The notes beneath the pieces are model-generated. The model was not told where the DNA came from, did not search any database, and saw only the letters and a program-made list of their open reading frames with translations. This document shows, one piece after another, positions 54,935-63,444 of a stretch of 64,000 nt of DNA; the stretch's first letter is position 1, and every line of letters starts with the position of its first letter. This DNA comes from Kangiella marina (lineage in GTDB: Bacteria > Pseudomonadota > Gammaproteobacteria > Enterobacterales > Kangiellaceae). Both the position numbers and the translations under genes were made by a program. The stretch is taken from the NCBI RefSeq assembly GCF_039541235.1, contig NZ_BAABFV010000001.1, forward strand, positions 248,001-312,000, in the 5' to 3' direction.

Positions 54935-55609
54935 TTAACGACACTTCATCGAAATAAACCCATCGCCATCAACGTCTAAGTCACCGACCGTTCTAGCGTC
55001 GCAGTCCTCATCGATGCCTTTTGAGTCACAAATCTCTTTGTTTCCTGGGCTGCGATTGGGGTTATTGTCATCACAATCGTCTCCACCACAATGCATAGCG
55101 GCATAACCATCGCCATCTTTGTCTTCGCATGCAACTTTGCACTTTTTCTCACGCTCAAAACATAGGCCGCTGGCGCAAGGTGGTTCACCCGGGACGCAGG
55201 TTCCGTTACCTGCTGAGCTGTTGACACGGTATCTACCATCGGTACGGCAAACTTCTTCACCATTACAAAAGACACCGTCATTACAATCTGCATTCGTGTT
55301 GCAGCGGTTTCGATTACGCTCAGCTTCTACTCGTTCAAGGTAGGTGTTATATGCAGATTTATTCACGCAAGCGCAAATATCAAACCGCATTTTTCGGTTC
55401 CATCGCTTTAACTCTTTTTCACTACGACCGCAACGGCACTTCTCAACCTGACAGCCATATCCAGATTTTTCTTTATAAGCTGCGCAAAATGCTTTTGCAT
55501 CATCCTCCGCATCGGCATAAACAGGACTCGTTAGAAATATCATCGACGCTATTAACCATAAGCCAGTGACCATTAAACTAGAAACTAGTGATACAATTAC
55601 TTTATTCAT
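54935..55609 (-). CDS. Secreted Cys-rich MopE-like calcium-binding protein, probably 3'-truncated
   Basis: A 224-residue protein with a signal peptide (LWLIASMIFLTSPVYA). A Cys-rich N-terminal part (CQVEKCRCGRSEKEL; CNTNADCNDGVFCNGEEVC) is followed by the MopE-type metal-binding repeat CEDKDGDGYAAMHCGGDDCDDNNPNRSPGNKEICDSKGIDEDCD. A second unit starts DLDVDGDGFISMKC and then stops at R, just where GGDDCDD would be expected. The repeat at 54898-54926 lies immediately beyond. It lies 11 nt after its paralogue in one operon. Function unknown; extracellular calcium binding is likely. Confidence 0.78.
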   Translation of the reverse strand: MNKVIVSLVSSLMVTGLWLIASMIFLTSPVYADAEDDAKAFCAAYKEKSGYGCQVEKCRCGRSEKELKRWNRKMRFDICACVNKSAYNTYLERVEAERNRNRCNTNADCNDGVFCNGEEVCRTDGRYRVNSSAGNGTCVPGEPPCASGLCFEREKKCKVACEDKDGDGYAAMHCGGDDCDDNNPNRSPGNKEICDSKGIDEDCDARTVGDLDVDGDGFISMKCR

Positions 55610-55620
55610 ATTCCCTCTCC

Positions 55621-56238
55621 TTAATCCCGACCGTCACAGTTTTCATCGATACCATTGCCTGGAATTTCTTCCTTCCCCGGGTTTACCGACACACTCTTAT
55701 CATTGCAGTCATCATTTCGAGCAGAGTAGCCTGGTGGAACTGAACACGCGTAATAGACTTTAGATGGGTCACCGTACAAATCTGCATCAGCATCAAGATA
55801 GAACGGAAAGTTGAGTCTTCGTCCATTGATCATATCAACATCACCATCACAATTATTATCAATTCCGTCGCATACTTCTTGAGCACCAGGATTCACTCCC
55901 CTTTGATTATCATCACAATCATATTTGTTCTCATCAAACTCTTTGTTTTGGCTTTTCAATCGAGTATTCGCCTGGGCATTGACGTTGACACCCTTTGCAT
56001 TTGATTTGACTCTTAGGTTGTGCTGCTTAAGCTTTTTCTGATACTCAGCGTTAGACAGCATTTTTACCTGTCCTACTTTTTTAATATCTTTTAGTGCTTT
56101 TGGATTGATCGTTTTTATTGAATTAGTGCTTTGAATCCGCTGCCCTTTGATTTCCTCCGCTGACTGGGCACTCTCTGGTGAAAAACATAAAAGTCCTGCG
56201 ATAGCGAGACCATAAACCAATAGTAGTTTCCTGTTCAT
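55621..56238 (-). CDS. Secreted MopE-like calcium-binding protein
   Basis: A 205-residue protein with a signal peptide (LLVYGLAIAGLLCFSPESAQSA), a helical basic region (residues ~30-95), then two MopE-type units. The first is DCDDNQRGVNPGAQEVCDGIDNNCDGDVD; the second is FYLDADADLYGDP...DDCNDKSVSVNPGKEEIPGNGIDENCDG. Asp/Asn-rich loops of this kind bind calcium in secreted or cell-surface proteins. It lies upstream of a second MopE-like gene in the same operon. Specific role unknown. Confidence 0.8.
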   Translation of the reverse strand: MNRKLLLVYGLAIAGLLCFSPESAQSAEEIKGQRIQSTNSIKTINPKALKDIKKVGQVKMLSNAEYQKKLKQHNLRVKSNAKGVNVNAQANTRLKSQNKEFDENKYDCDDNQRGVNPGAQEVCDGIDNNCDGDVDMINGRRLNFPFYLDADADLYGDPSKVYYACSVPPGYSARNDDCNDKSVSVNPGKEEIPGNGIDENCDGRD

Positions 56239-56441
56239 AGTTGTTCCCCTGATTATGAGTTATCAATATCCTATTGCCACTGTATTTTTAGCACACACCT
56301 ATAATTTCTTCCTATATGGGTGTCACACTAATTTCATCAATACCGTATATACTTAGCAGTACAAAACAGGTACGACCAATGCGGCTTTGCATTAGTTTTG
56401 CTAATCAAAATTAAGTTGTATTACAATAAATCTACTGCCAG

Positions 56442-56457
56442 TTTACGTTAACGTAAA
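56442..56457. promoter_or_regulatory. Perfect 16-bp palindrome, LiuR-like operator candidate
   Basis: TTTACGTTAACGTAAA is a perfect palindrome 143 bp before the 2-oxoacid dehydrogenase operon. It resembles the MerR-family LiuR sites I recall for branched-chain amino-acid catabolism genes in gammaproteobacteria; this match was not checked. The 361-bp gap otherwise holds AT-rich sequence with possible -10 elements (TATACA at ~56463) and no ORF. Confidence 0.5.
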
Positions 56458-56599
56458 TCTCACTATACAAATTCGCTAAAAATACGTACAATCGGCGTCG
56501 CTAAATATTAGATTGAACCTTAGGGGATAGGTTAGATTCAAAAGATAACTCTTTGAAATTTAATCACTTTAGCCCCCTTCAATAAAGGAGAATGTAGCC

Positions 56600-57676
56600 T
56601 TGACGACTACAACAGTTGCTTCTTTCGAGATTAAGTATCACCAATATCTTGATGCCAGCGGCAAACCAACAAAAGACATTCCAGAGTTTGCTAAAGACAT
56701 GAACACTATGCGTGAGCTTTATCGTGACATGTACAAGTTACGTGTATTCGATGCTAAAGCTTATGCATTACAACGTACCGGTAAAATGGGTACCTACCCT
56801 GCTTCGCTAGGTCAGGAAGCTATCGGTATCGGTTATGGCGACGCCATGGTCAAAGAAGACGTTTTAATTCCTTACTACCGCTCTACGGGTGGTCTTTTAA
56901 AGCATGGCGTGACCATGGAAGAGATCTTGTTGTATTGGGGTGGTGACGAAGCGGGTTCTGACTACTCTGTAGCAAAAGAAGACTTCCCTATTTGTGTTCC
57001 AATCGCTAACCAAATTATTCACGCATCTGGTGTGGCTAAAGCGATTCAGATGCGTAAGCAAAAACGTGCTGTGGTCACTGAAATCGGTGAAGGCGGTACC
57101 TCTGAAGGCGATTTCTACGAAGGTGTCAACGTTGCCGGTATTTGGAACCTTGGTGTGGTGTTCTTTATCAATAACAACCAATGGGCAATTTCTGTGCCAA
57201 CGGATATCCAAACGGCTTGTGAAACTTATGCGCAGAAAGCTATTGCAGCTGGTGTTGAAGGTATTCAAGTTGACGGTAACGATATCGTTGCGGTTCGTGA
57301 AGTTGCAAATTACGCCATGGAGAAAGCACGTAACGGTGGTGGCCCCACAGTTATTGAAGCGATTACTTATCGTTTATGTGACCACACGACTGCTGACGAT
57401 GCATCACGTTACGACGACCCAAAGGTTAAAGAAGAAGCTTGGAAAAATGAACCGTTGGTTCGTTTGCGTAAGTATCTTGAGAAAAATAAATCTTGGTCTG
57501 ACAAAGACGAAGAAAAGATGAAAGAAGAAGTCGCTAAAGAAGTTGATGCTGCGGTGAAAGCTTATGAAGCTGCTCCGAAGCCAACGCCTGAGATGATGTT
57601 CGACAATCTTTATGCTGAACTTCCTGAATTAACCAAGCCTCAGCGCGAAGCAGCTATCAAGAGAGGTGCAAAATAA
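56600..57676 (+). CDS. 2-oxoacid dehydrogenase E1 component, alpha subunit (pyruvate or branched-chain)
   Basis: A 358-residue ThDP-dependent subunit of the alpha2-beta2 E1 type. It has RTGKMGTYPASLGQEAIGIG, YRSTGGLLKHGV, and the ThDP/Mg motif GEGGTSEGDFYEGVNVAGIWNLGVVFFINNN. It decarboxylates a 2-oxo acid and acylates the E2 lipoyl group. The start is TTG with AAGGAG 9 nt upstream; an ATG-TAG pair lies between them. The stop overlaps the beta-subunit start. Substrate (pyruvate versus branched-chain 2-oxo acids) is undecided; the leucine dehydrogenase and the operator candidate favour branched-chain. Confidence 0.85.
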   Translation: MTTTTVASFEIKYHQYLDASGKPTKDIPEFAKDMNTMRELYRDMYKLRVFDAKAYALQRTGKMGTYPASLGQEAIGIGYGDAMVKEDVLIPYYRSTGGLLKHGVTMEEILLYWGGDEAGSDYSVAKEDFPICVPIANQIIHASGVAKAIQMRKQKRAVVTEIGEGGTSEGDFYEGVNVAGIWNLGVVFFINNNQWAISVPTDIQTACETYAQKAIAAGVEGIQVDGNDIVAVREVANYAMEKARNGGGPTVIEAITYRLCDHTTADDASRYDDPKVKEEAWKNEPLVRLRKYLEKNKSWSDKDEEKMKEEVAKEVDAAVKAYEAAPKPTPEMMFDNLYAELPELTKPQREAAIKRGAK

Positions 57677-58656
57677 TGGCGGCGATTACTTTAATTGAAG
57701 CTGTAAATGCAGCGATGGCTTATGAGCTTGAGCACGATCAAGACGTTGTATTATTCGGTGAAGACGTGGGTAAAAACGGCGGTGTATTCCGCGCGACCGA
57801 CGGCTTACAGAAAAAGTACGGCACTGAGCGTGTTATCGATACGCCTCTGGCTGAGTCTATGATTGCGGGCTTGGCTGTCGGTATGGCGGCGCAAGGCATG
57901 AAGCCAATTGCAGAAATGCAGTTCATGGGCTTTATCTTCCCTGCGGTTGACCAGATTTTCTGTCACGCAGCACGTTTACGTCACCGTACTCGTGGTCGTT
58001 TAACGCAGCCGATGGTGATTCGTGCACCGTATGGTGGTGGTATCCACGCGCCTGAGCACCACTCAGAGTCAACAGAAGCCTTGTTCTCACACATTCCTGG
58101 CTTGAAGGTTGTGATTCCTTCAAACCCTTCACGTGCTTACGGCTTAATGCTTGCAGCCATTCGTGATCCAGATCCGGTAATTTTCTTAGAGCCAAAGCGT
58201 GTTTACCGTATCGTGAAACACGAGGTTGAAGATAACGGCGAAGAATACCCACTAGAAGCATGTTTCGTTGACCGCGAAGGTAGCGATATCACGCTCATCT
58301 CTTGGGGCGCAATGATGCACGAAACACTTCAGGCCGCTGAGAAGCTGGCTGCTGAAGGTATCGAAGCAGAAGTTATCGACGTAGCAACCGTTAGTCCAAT
58401 CGACATGGACACCATTTTAGAGTCGGTCGAGAAGACGGGTCGCGCTTGTATCATTCAAGAAGCACCAAAATCTGGCTCGATTGGTTCAGAAATTGCTGCA
58501 GAAATTGCTGAAAAAGGCATTTTGAACTTATTAGCACCAATTGGTCGAGTTTCAGGCTACGACACTGTTATGCCATACTATCGTTTAGAAAAACAATATA
58601 TGCCAACCGTCGACCGAATTCTTGACGAAGTGCGTACGATTATGGAGTACAAATGA
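57676..58656 (+). CDS. 2-oxoacid dehydrogenase E1 component, beta subunit
   Basis: A 326-residue partner of the upstream alpha subunit. The ThDP-pyrimidine-side domain has FGEDVGKNGGVFRATDGLQKKYG and DTPLAESMIAGLAVGMAAQGMKPIAEMQFMGFI. The second domain has VVIPSNPSRAYGLMLAAIRDPDPVIFLEPK and the C-terminal transketolase fold. It overlaps the alpha gene by one base (TAATG) and the E2 gene by 4 nt (ATGA), so all three are translationally coupled. Confidence 0.92.
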   Translation: MAAITLIEAVNAAMAYELEHDQDVVLFGEDVGKNGGVFRATDGLQKKYGTERVIDTPLAESMIAGLAVGMAAQGMKPIAEMQFMGFIFPAVDQIFCHAARLRHRTRGRLTQPMVIRAPYGGGIHAPEHHSESTEALFSHIPGLKVVIPSNPSRAYGLMLAAIRDPDPVIFLEPKRVYRIVKHEVEDNGEEYPLEACFVDREGSDITLISWGAMMHETLQAAEKLAAEGIEAEVIDVATVSPIDMDTILESVEKTGRACIIQEAPKSGSIGSEIAAEIAEKGILNLLAPIGRVSGYDTVMPYYRLEKQYMPTVDRILDEVRTIMEYK

Positions 58657-60401
58657 AACAGTTCAATTTACCCGATTTAGGCGAAGGTTTACCGGATGCG
58701 GAAATCGTTCGCTGGTTAGTTAAAGAAGGCGATACCGTAACTGTTGACCAGCCTATGGTTGAAATGGAAACAGCAAAAGCAGTGGTCGAAGTACCCTCTC
58801 CTTTCGCTGGTCGTATCGCAAAATTACACGGCCAAGAAGGCGACGTCATCAACACAGGCGACCTATTAGTCAGCTTTGGTGATGGTGCGGTAGCCGAAGA
58901 TGATTCTTCTGAAGATAGCACTTCTGAAGAGAGCGCATCTGCTGAAAACTCAGAATCAGAAGCATCTGCTGAGGCATCATCTGACGATGTCGTGGGCGAT
59001 ACGTTCATGTTGCCTGATCTTGGTGAAGGTTTGCCAGACGCAGAAATCGTTCGCTGGTTAGTGAAAGAAGGCGATACTGTAACTGTTGACCAACCGATGG
59101 TTGAAATGGAAACAGCAAAAGCAGTAGTAGAAGTACCTTCACCGTTTGCTGCTAAAATTTCAAAACTATACGGTCAGGCTGGTGACGTCATTAACACCGG
59201 CGACCCACTGGTTGAATTCGGTGGTTCTGGCTCTAGCTCGAAAAAAGCAGCGCCAAAGAAATCATCTGATAACAAAGAGTCTGGCGAAGAAAAACGTGCT
59301 GACAGCGGAACCGTTGTAGGCGCAGTCGAAGTCGGCAACAACGTTGTTGCTGAAACAACCAACTCAGTGGTTAAAGCACTTGCTCGCAAGCTTAAAGTTG
59401 ACCTAACGCAAGTCTCAGGTACTGGTAAAGACGGCGCTATTACGCAAAAAGACGTGCGTGAAGCAGCGAAAAACGGTACTGGTTCTGCTAAAGCTGAAGC
59501 TGCTCCAGTAGCACAGCAAGAGTCTGGTTTTGATACGAGTAACCCTTTGGCTTATAGAGCATCCCCAGCAGTACGTGCACTAGCCCGTAAACTGGGTGTT
59601 GATTTAGGTAACTGCCAAGCGTCAGGCCGCAAAGGCTCGATTACGCGTGATGATGTTGAGAATGCCTCTAAAGGCGGTTCTGCTCCAGCAGCTAGCGCTT
59701 CAGCAAGCTCTACGCCATCAAGCACTCCATCGAGTTCTGGCGGCTTACCAACGTTGAATGTTGAAGTGAAACCTGAAACGGTTCGTGGCGTTCGCCGCGC
59801 GATGGCGATGGGGATGGCTCATTCACACTCAACGGTCGTTCCAACGACCTTGGTTGAAGACGTGGATATTTCTACATGGCCAAAGGGCACTGACTCATTG
59901 GCACGTTATGTTCGCGCATTGGTGACAGCAGCTAAAGCAGTTCCAGCTGTAAACGCATGGTTCGATGGCGACAAGTTTGAGCGTCTATTGCATCCAAACG
60001 TCAATGTCGGTATCGCAGTGGATTCAGGTGACGGCTTATACGTTCCTGTGGTTCATAATGCGGATCGCATGAGCATGACAGACGTTCGTGGCCGAGTTCA
60101 AGAGCTTCGTCAGAAGATTGAAACTAAGTCGTTAAAACAGGATGATCAGCAAAACGCTACCATCACCCTATCGAACTTCGGCTCAATCGCTGGACGTTAC
60201 GGCACTCCAGTCGTATCGCCACCACAGGTAGCGATTCTAGGCACTGGTCGTTTCCGTAATGAATTGAAGTTAACCGATAAAGGCATCACTAACGCAAAAA
60301 TGTTGCCATTGTCGCTTACCTTTGATCACCGCGCCTGTACTGGCGGCGAAGCAGCTCGCTTCCTAGCAGCTGTAATGGAAGATCTGCAAAAAGCTCAGTA
60401 G
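58653..60401 (+). CDS. 2-oxoacid dehydrogenase E2 (dihydrolipoamide acyltransferase) with duplicated lipoyl and E3-binding domains
   Basis: 582 residues. Lipoyl domain 1 (K42 in VEMETAKAVVEV) and lipoyl domain 2 (K156, same motif) are near-identical even at DNA level. Two peripheral-subunit-binding domains follow: ~237-272 (NSVVKALARKLKVDLTQVSG) and ~303-338 (SPAVRALARKLGVDLGNCQASG). The catalytic domain starts near 370 and ends with H559 in FDHRACTGGEAARF, where the usual HxxxDG Asp is Thr. Linkers are Ser/Ala/Lys-rich. It forms the complex core and hands acyl groups to CoA. Two binding domains for E3 are unusual. No E3 gene lies in the window. Confidence 0.92.
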   Translation: MKQFNLPDLGEGLPDAEIVRWLVKEGDTVTVDQPMVEMETAKAVVEVPSPFAGRIAKLHGQEGDVINTGDLLVSFGDGAVAEDDSSEDSTSEESASAENSESEASAEASSDDVVGDTFMLPDLGEGLPDAEIVRWLVKEGDTVTVDQPMVEMETAKAVVEVPSPFAAKISKLYGQAGDVINTGDPLVEFGGSGSSSKKAAPKKSSDNKESGEEKRADSGTVVGAVEVGNNVVAETTNSVVKALARKLKVDLTQVSGTGKDGAITQKDVREAAKNGTGSAKAEAAPVAQQESGFDTSNPLAYRASPAVRALARKLGVDLGNCQASGRKGSITRDDVENASKGGSAPAASASASSTPSSTPSSSGGLPTLNVEVKPETVRGVRRAMAMGMAHSHSTVVPTTLVEDVDISTWPKGTDSLARYVRALVTAAKAVPAVNAWFDGDKFERLLHPNVNVGIAVDSGDGLYVPVVHNADRMSMTDVRGRVQELRQKIETKSLKQDDQQNATITLSNFGSIAGRYGTPVVSPPQVAILGTGRFRNELKLTDKGITNAKMLPLSLTFDHRACTGGEAARFLAAVMEDLQKAQ

Positions 60402-60426
60402 CAATAAGTCACTGAGCAACTGCCAT

Positions 60427-60460
60427 AAAAGCGCGTCACTTAACGGTGTCGCGCTTTTTT
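60427..60460. terminator. Bidirectional terminator after the E2 gene
   Basis: AAAGCGCG and CGCGCTTT pair around an inner CAC/GTG, with A and T runs. It is shared with the converging 60436-60897 gene, whose 3' end overlaps it. Confidence 0.75.
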
Positions 60461-60897
60461 ATTAGCTCTATAATCCTGCCTTTATCCTCTAAAGACCAAA
60501 TAAAGTGTCCAGGGTGTACTCTCTTCAACCCTTCGCCTTTAAGCAGCAGAATCACTCTTTGTGACTGATAACCGAAAAAACTGCCGAGACTCACATGCCA
60601 CTTCTTCCATATAGTAGTTTCAAAACACTTAGGAACCTTAACGTTTTCCACATTAAGTAAAAGCTCAGAAAAACATGCGTATAAAACAATTTCATTGTCC
60701 AGACCTGGTCCAGTTTGCATTTCAGGATCTCTGCTTATAGCAGAAAATTTATCTTTCCCGTAAACATCGGCAATATCAACTTCAACAATGATGTCACTCT
60801 CCATGACCAACTCTTCCAGCTCTTTCTTATGAACCTGAGTGGCAGTAGCCGGAAGTGTCATCAGTAGGCATATTAAGACGGTTAAGTGCTTATACAT
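60436..60897 (-). CDS. Secreted hypothetical protein
   Basis: A 153-residue protein with a signal peptide (MYKHLTVLICLLMTLPATAT). The mature domain has VMESDIIVEVDIADVYG, a C-x(12)-C pair around ACFSELLLNVENVKVPKC, and YQSQRVILLLKGEGLKRVHPGHFIWSLEDKGRI. The strand pattern (DIIVEVDI; RVILLL) suggests a small beta-rich periplasmic domain. I do not recognise a family. It is flanked by a terminator and diverges from the S9 peptidase. Confidence 0.68.
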   Translation of the reverse strand: MYKHLTVLICLLMTLPATATQVHKKELEELVMESDIIVEVDIADVYGKDKFSAISRDPEMQTGPGLDNEIVLYACFSELLLNVENVKVPKCFETTIWKKWHVSLGSFFGYQSQRVILLLKGEGLKRVHPGHFIWSLEDKGRIIELIKKRDTVK

Positions 60898-60995
60898 TAT
60901 CCAAAACCTGTAATATTTCTAAACATTTCAATCCTAGCGCATCCCCCCACCCTTTGCTATTCTCAGTCGGTTAATTAACAAAATGGAGTCATTGT

Positions 60996-63110
60996 ATGAA
61001 CAAAAGACTGATTGCGGGCTTAGTTATTGGCTCGGTCGCGTCTGTGGGGGTTATGACACAAAGTATGGCGAAAGATACGCAAAAAGCATCTAAAGTCGAT
61101 GATCCTTACATTTGGTTAGAAGATGTTGGTGGCGAGAAGGCCTTGAATTGGGTCGAAGAGCAGAACGAAAAATCGCTTGGCTATTTAGAATCGAAACCTC
61201 TTTATAAAGAACTGTATGAAAAGAATTTAGAGGTCTACAACTCAGACGAACGTATTCCTTACGTCAGTCAAATGGGCGACTATTTTTACAACTTCTGGCA
61301 AGACGATGAAAACCCACGTGGTTTATGGCGTCGCACCACGCTTGAAGAATACAAAAAAGAAAACCCTGAATGGGAAATCATCCTAAATCTTGATGAACTT
61401 GCCGAAAATGAAGACGAAAACTGGGTCTACAAAGGCTCTAACTGCCTGTACCCAACTTATGATCGCTGTTTACTCAATTTATCCCGCGGTGGCGCTGATG
61501 CAACTGTAGTTCGCGAGTTTGATATCGAATCTAAAAGTTTCGTCAAAGACGGCTTCCAACTACCAGAAGCTAAAAGTAGCTTAAGCTGGATTGATAAAGA
61601 CACGCTTTATGTCGGTACTGACTTTGGCGACGGTAGCATGACCGACTCAGGCTACCCACGAATCGTAAAAGTTTGGAAACGTGGCCAATCGATCGAAAAA
61701 GCTCAGTCTGTGTTCGAAGGTGAAAAGGAGAACGTCTGGATTGGCGGCATGGTCTCTCACGATGGTGATGACAAATACAAGATCATTTATCAAGGCCTAG
61801 ATTTCTATACATCAGAAATTTTCTTAGTAAGCGACGACGGCCTTAAAAAGCTTGATCGTCCAAAAGACAGTAGCTTTAATGGCGTAATCAACGGCCAATT
61901 ACTGCTAGAACTTAAGTCGGACTGGACTGTAGGCGATAAAACCTACAAACAAGCTTCATTACTATCTATCTCGATGGATGATTATGTCGCCGGCAAGAAA
62001 AACTTTACTGAAGTACTGGTTCCTGATGCACACACCTCTATCGCTAGCGTCTCTAGCACTAAAGATCATGTATTAATTACGACCTTAAAAGACGTGAGCA
62101 GTGAGTTATATCGCTATACTTTTAGCGATGGCAAATGGTCGCATGAAAAAATCAATATGCCAGATTTAGGTACCTTGTCAGTTACTGGTACCAGTGATGA
62201 ACACAACAACTTCTTCATCAACTACCAGAACTTCTTAACGCCAAGCAGCTTGTATTACTTTGATGCCAAAAAAGATTCTGCGAGCGTATTAAAAAGCCTG
62301 CCAGCATTTTTTGATGCAGCGCCTTATAAAGTCGAGCAAAAGTTTGCCGAAGCCGAAGACGGCACAAACATACCTTACTTCCTCATCATGGCCAAAGACA
62401 CCGAACTGAATGGCAAAAACCCGACGCTTCTTTATGGTTACGGTGGTTTTGAAGTCTCAGTACGTCCAGGTTACTCAGCAACTATCGGTATCGACTGGTT
62501 GGAGCAAGGCGGTGTTTACGCTATGGCTAACATCCGTGGCGGTGGCGAGTATGGCCCAGCATGGCACCAAGCAGCGCTGAAGAAAAACCGTCACATTGCC
62601 TTCAACGATTTCATCACGGTTGCTGAGCACTTGATTGATACAAAAGTCACAGATAGTAAGCACCTTGGTATCCGCGGTGGTAGTAATGGTGGTTTGCTAG
62701 TCGGTACGGTTGCGACCATGCGTCCTGACTTGTATGAAGCGGTGGTTTGCCAAGTCCCTTTATTGGACATGAAGCGTTTCAACCAATTACTAGCTGGCGC
62801 AAGCTGGATGGGTGAATACGGCAACCCGGATAACGAAGACGAGTGGAACTATATTAAAACCTACTCGCCTTATCACAACGTCCACAAAGACGTCGATTAT
62901 CCCAAGATCTTCTTCACGACCTCGACGCGTGATGACCGTGTACACCCAGGTCACGCCCGTAAAATGGTTGCCAAGATGATGAACCAAGGTCACGACCTTC
63001 TGTATTATGAAAACACGGAAGGTGGTCACGGCGGTGCGGCCAATAATGAGCAGTCAGCTAAGTTAAATGCATTGATTTACACTTACCTTGCTGATCAGTT
63101 AATGGATTAG
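60996..63110 (+). CDS. S9A prolyl oligopeptidase, exported
   Basis: A 704-residue protein with a signal peptide (LIAGLVIGSVASVGVMTQSMA). The N-terminal beta-propeller (from DPYIWLEDVGGEKALNWVEEQNE) gates the C-terminal alpha/beta hydrolase. Catalytic S563 lies in GIRGGSNGGLLV, the Asp in TSTRDDRVHPGHARKM and the His in EGGHGG. It cleaves short peptides after Pro and should act in the periplasm. Monocistronic; a palindromic repeat follows the stop. Confidence 0.93.
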   Translation: MNKRLIAGLVIGSVASVGVMTQSMAKDTQKASKVDDPYIWLEDVGGEKALNWVEEQNEKSLGYLESKPLYKELYEKNLEVYNSDERIPYVSQMGDYFYNFWQDDENPRGLWRRTTLEEYKKENPEWEIILNLDELAENEDENWVYKGSNCLYPTYDRCLLNLSRGGADATVVREFDIESKSFVKDGFQLPEAKSSLSWIDKDTLYVGTDFGDGSMTDSGYPRIVKVWKRGQSIEKAQSVFEGEKENVWIGGMVSHDGDDKYKIIYQGLDFYTSEIFLVSDDGLKKLDRPKDSSFNGVINGQLLLELKSDWTVGDKTYKQASLLSISMDDYVAGKKNFTEVLVPDAHTSIASVSSTKDHVLITTLKDVSSELYRYTFSDGKWSHEKINMPDLGTLSVTGTSDEHNNFFINYQNFLTPSSLYYFDAKKDSASVLKSLPAFFDAAPYKVEQKFAEAEDGTNIPYFLIMAKDTELNGKNPTLLYGYGGFEVSVRPGYSATIGIDWLEQGGVYAMANIRGGGEYGPAWHQAALKKNRHIAFNDFITVAEHLIDTKVTDSKHLGIRGGSNGGLLVGTVATMRPDLYEAVVCQVPLLDMKRFNQLLAGASWMGEYGNPDNEDEWNYIKTYSPYHNVHKDVDYPKIFFTTSTRDDRVHPGHARKMVAKMMNQGHDLLYYENTEGGHGGAANNEQSAKLNALIYTYLADQLMD

Positions 63111-63124
63111 TCTAAGCATTGATC

Positions 63125-63150
63125 GTCATCCCCGCAAAAGCGGGGATGAC
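63125..63150. repeat. Dispersed-type palindromic repeat
   Basis: GTCATCCCCGC-AAAA-GCGGGGATGAC is an 11-bp perfect hairpin 15 bp after the S9 peptidase stop. It matches a very common dispersed bacterial palindrome type and has no T run, so it is a REP-like element that may stabilise or end the transcript. Confidence 0.75.
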
Positions 63151-63235
63151 TTATAAAAGTTAAAACCTAGCAGCTATAAATCCTTATCACCAATTATTCA
63201 TTGCAAAATTTCAAATTCTGTAGGATATTTGAGCC

Positions 63236-63373
63236 ATGAAGTCGATTTTAAGCACAAACCTTAACCTAAAAACTGCCCTTCCCGGTCAGCCCATCCCCTA
63301 TTCTTTCAAGAATCAGGCAGGTTTGCGCACTCCCATGTTTTGTAAGTACCTAAATAACTGTATGACCAACTAA
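63236..63373 (+). CDS. Possible 45-residue leader ORF before proB
   Basis: ATG at 63236 opens a 45-codon frame ending TAA at 63373. It contains four Pro codons, three clustered (CCC-GGT-CAG-CCC-ATC-CCC, residues 16-21). A terminator hairpin lies 23 bp further on and proB 71 bp further on. This order (leader peptide, terminator, first biosynthetic gene) would suit attenuation of proline synthesis. The ribosome site is weak (TAGGA, ~11 nt upstream), and chance is quite possible. Confidence 0.25.
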   Translation: MKSILSTNLNLKTALPGQPIPYSFKNQAGLRTPMFCKYLNNCMTN

Positions 63374-63396
63374 CTTACCAAACACAAGAATTTACT

Positions 63397-63429
63397 AAGC
63401 CCGCAAGCCTCGCTTCGCGGGCTTTTTTT
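63397..63429 (+). terminator. Terminator/attenuator just upstream of proB
   Basis: AAGCCCGC and GCGGGCTT enclose an inner AAGC-CTC-GCTT stem with a bulged C, followed by T7. It ends only 16 bp before the proB ATG and overlaps no upstream gene end, so it should cut transcripts reading towards proB. Confidence 0.8.
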
Positions 63430-63444
63430 GCATGAGGAAAATGT

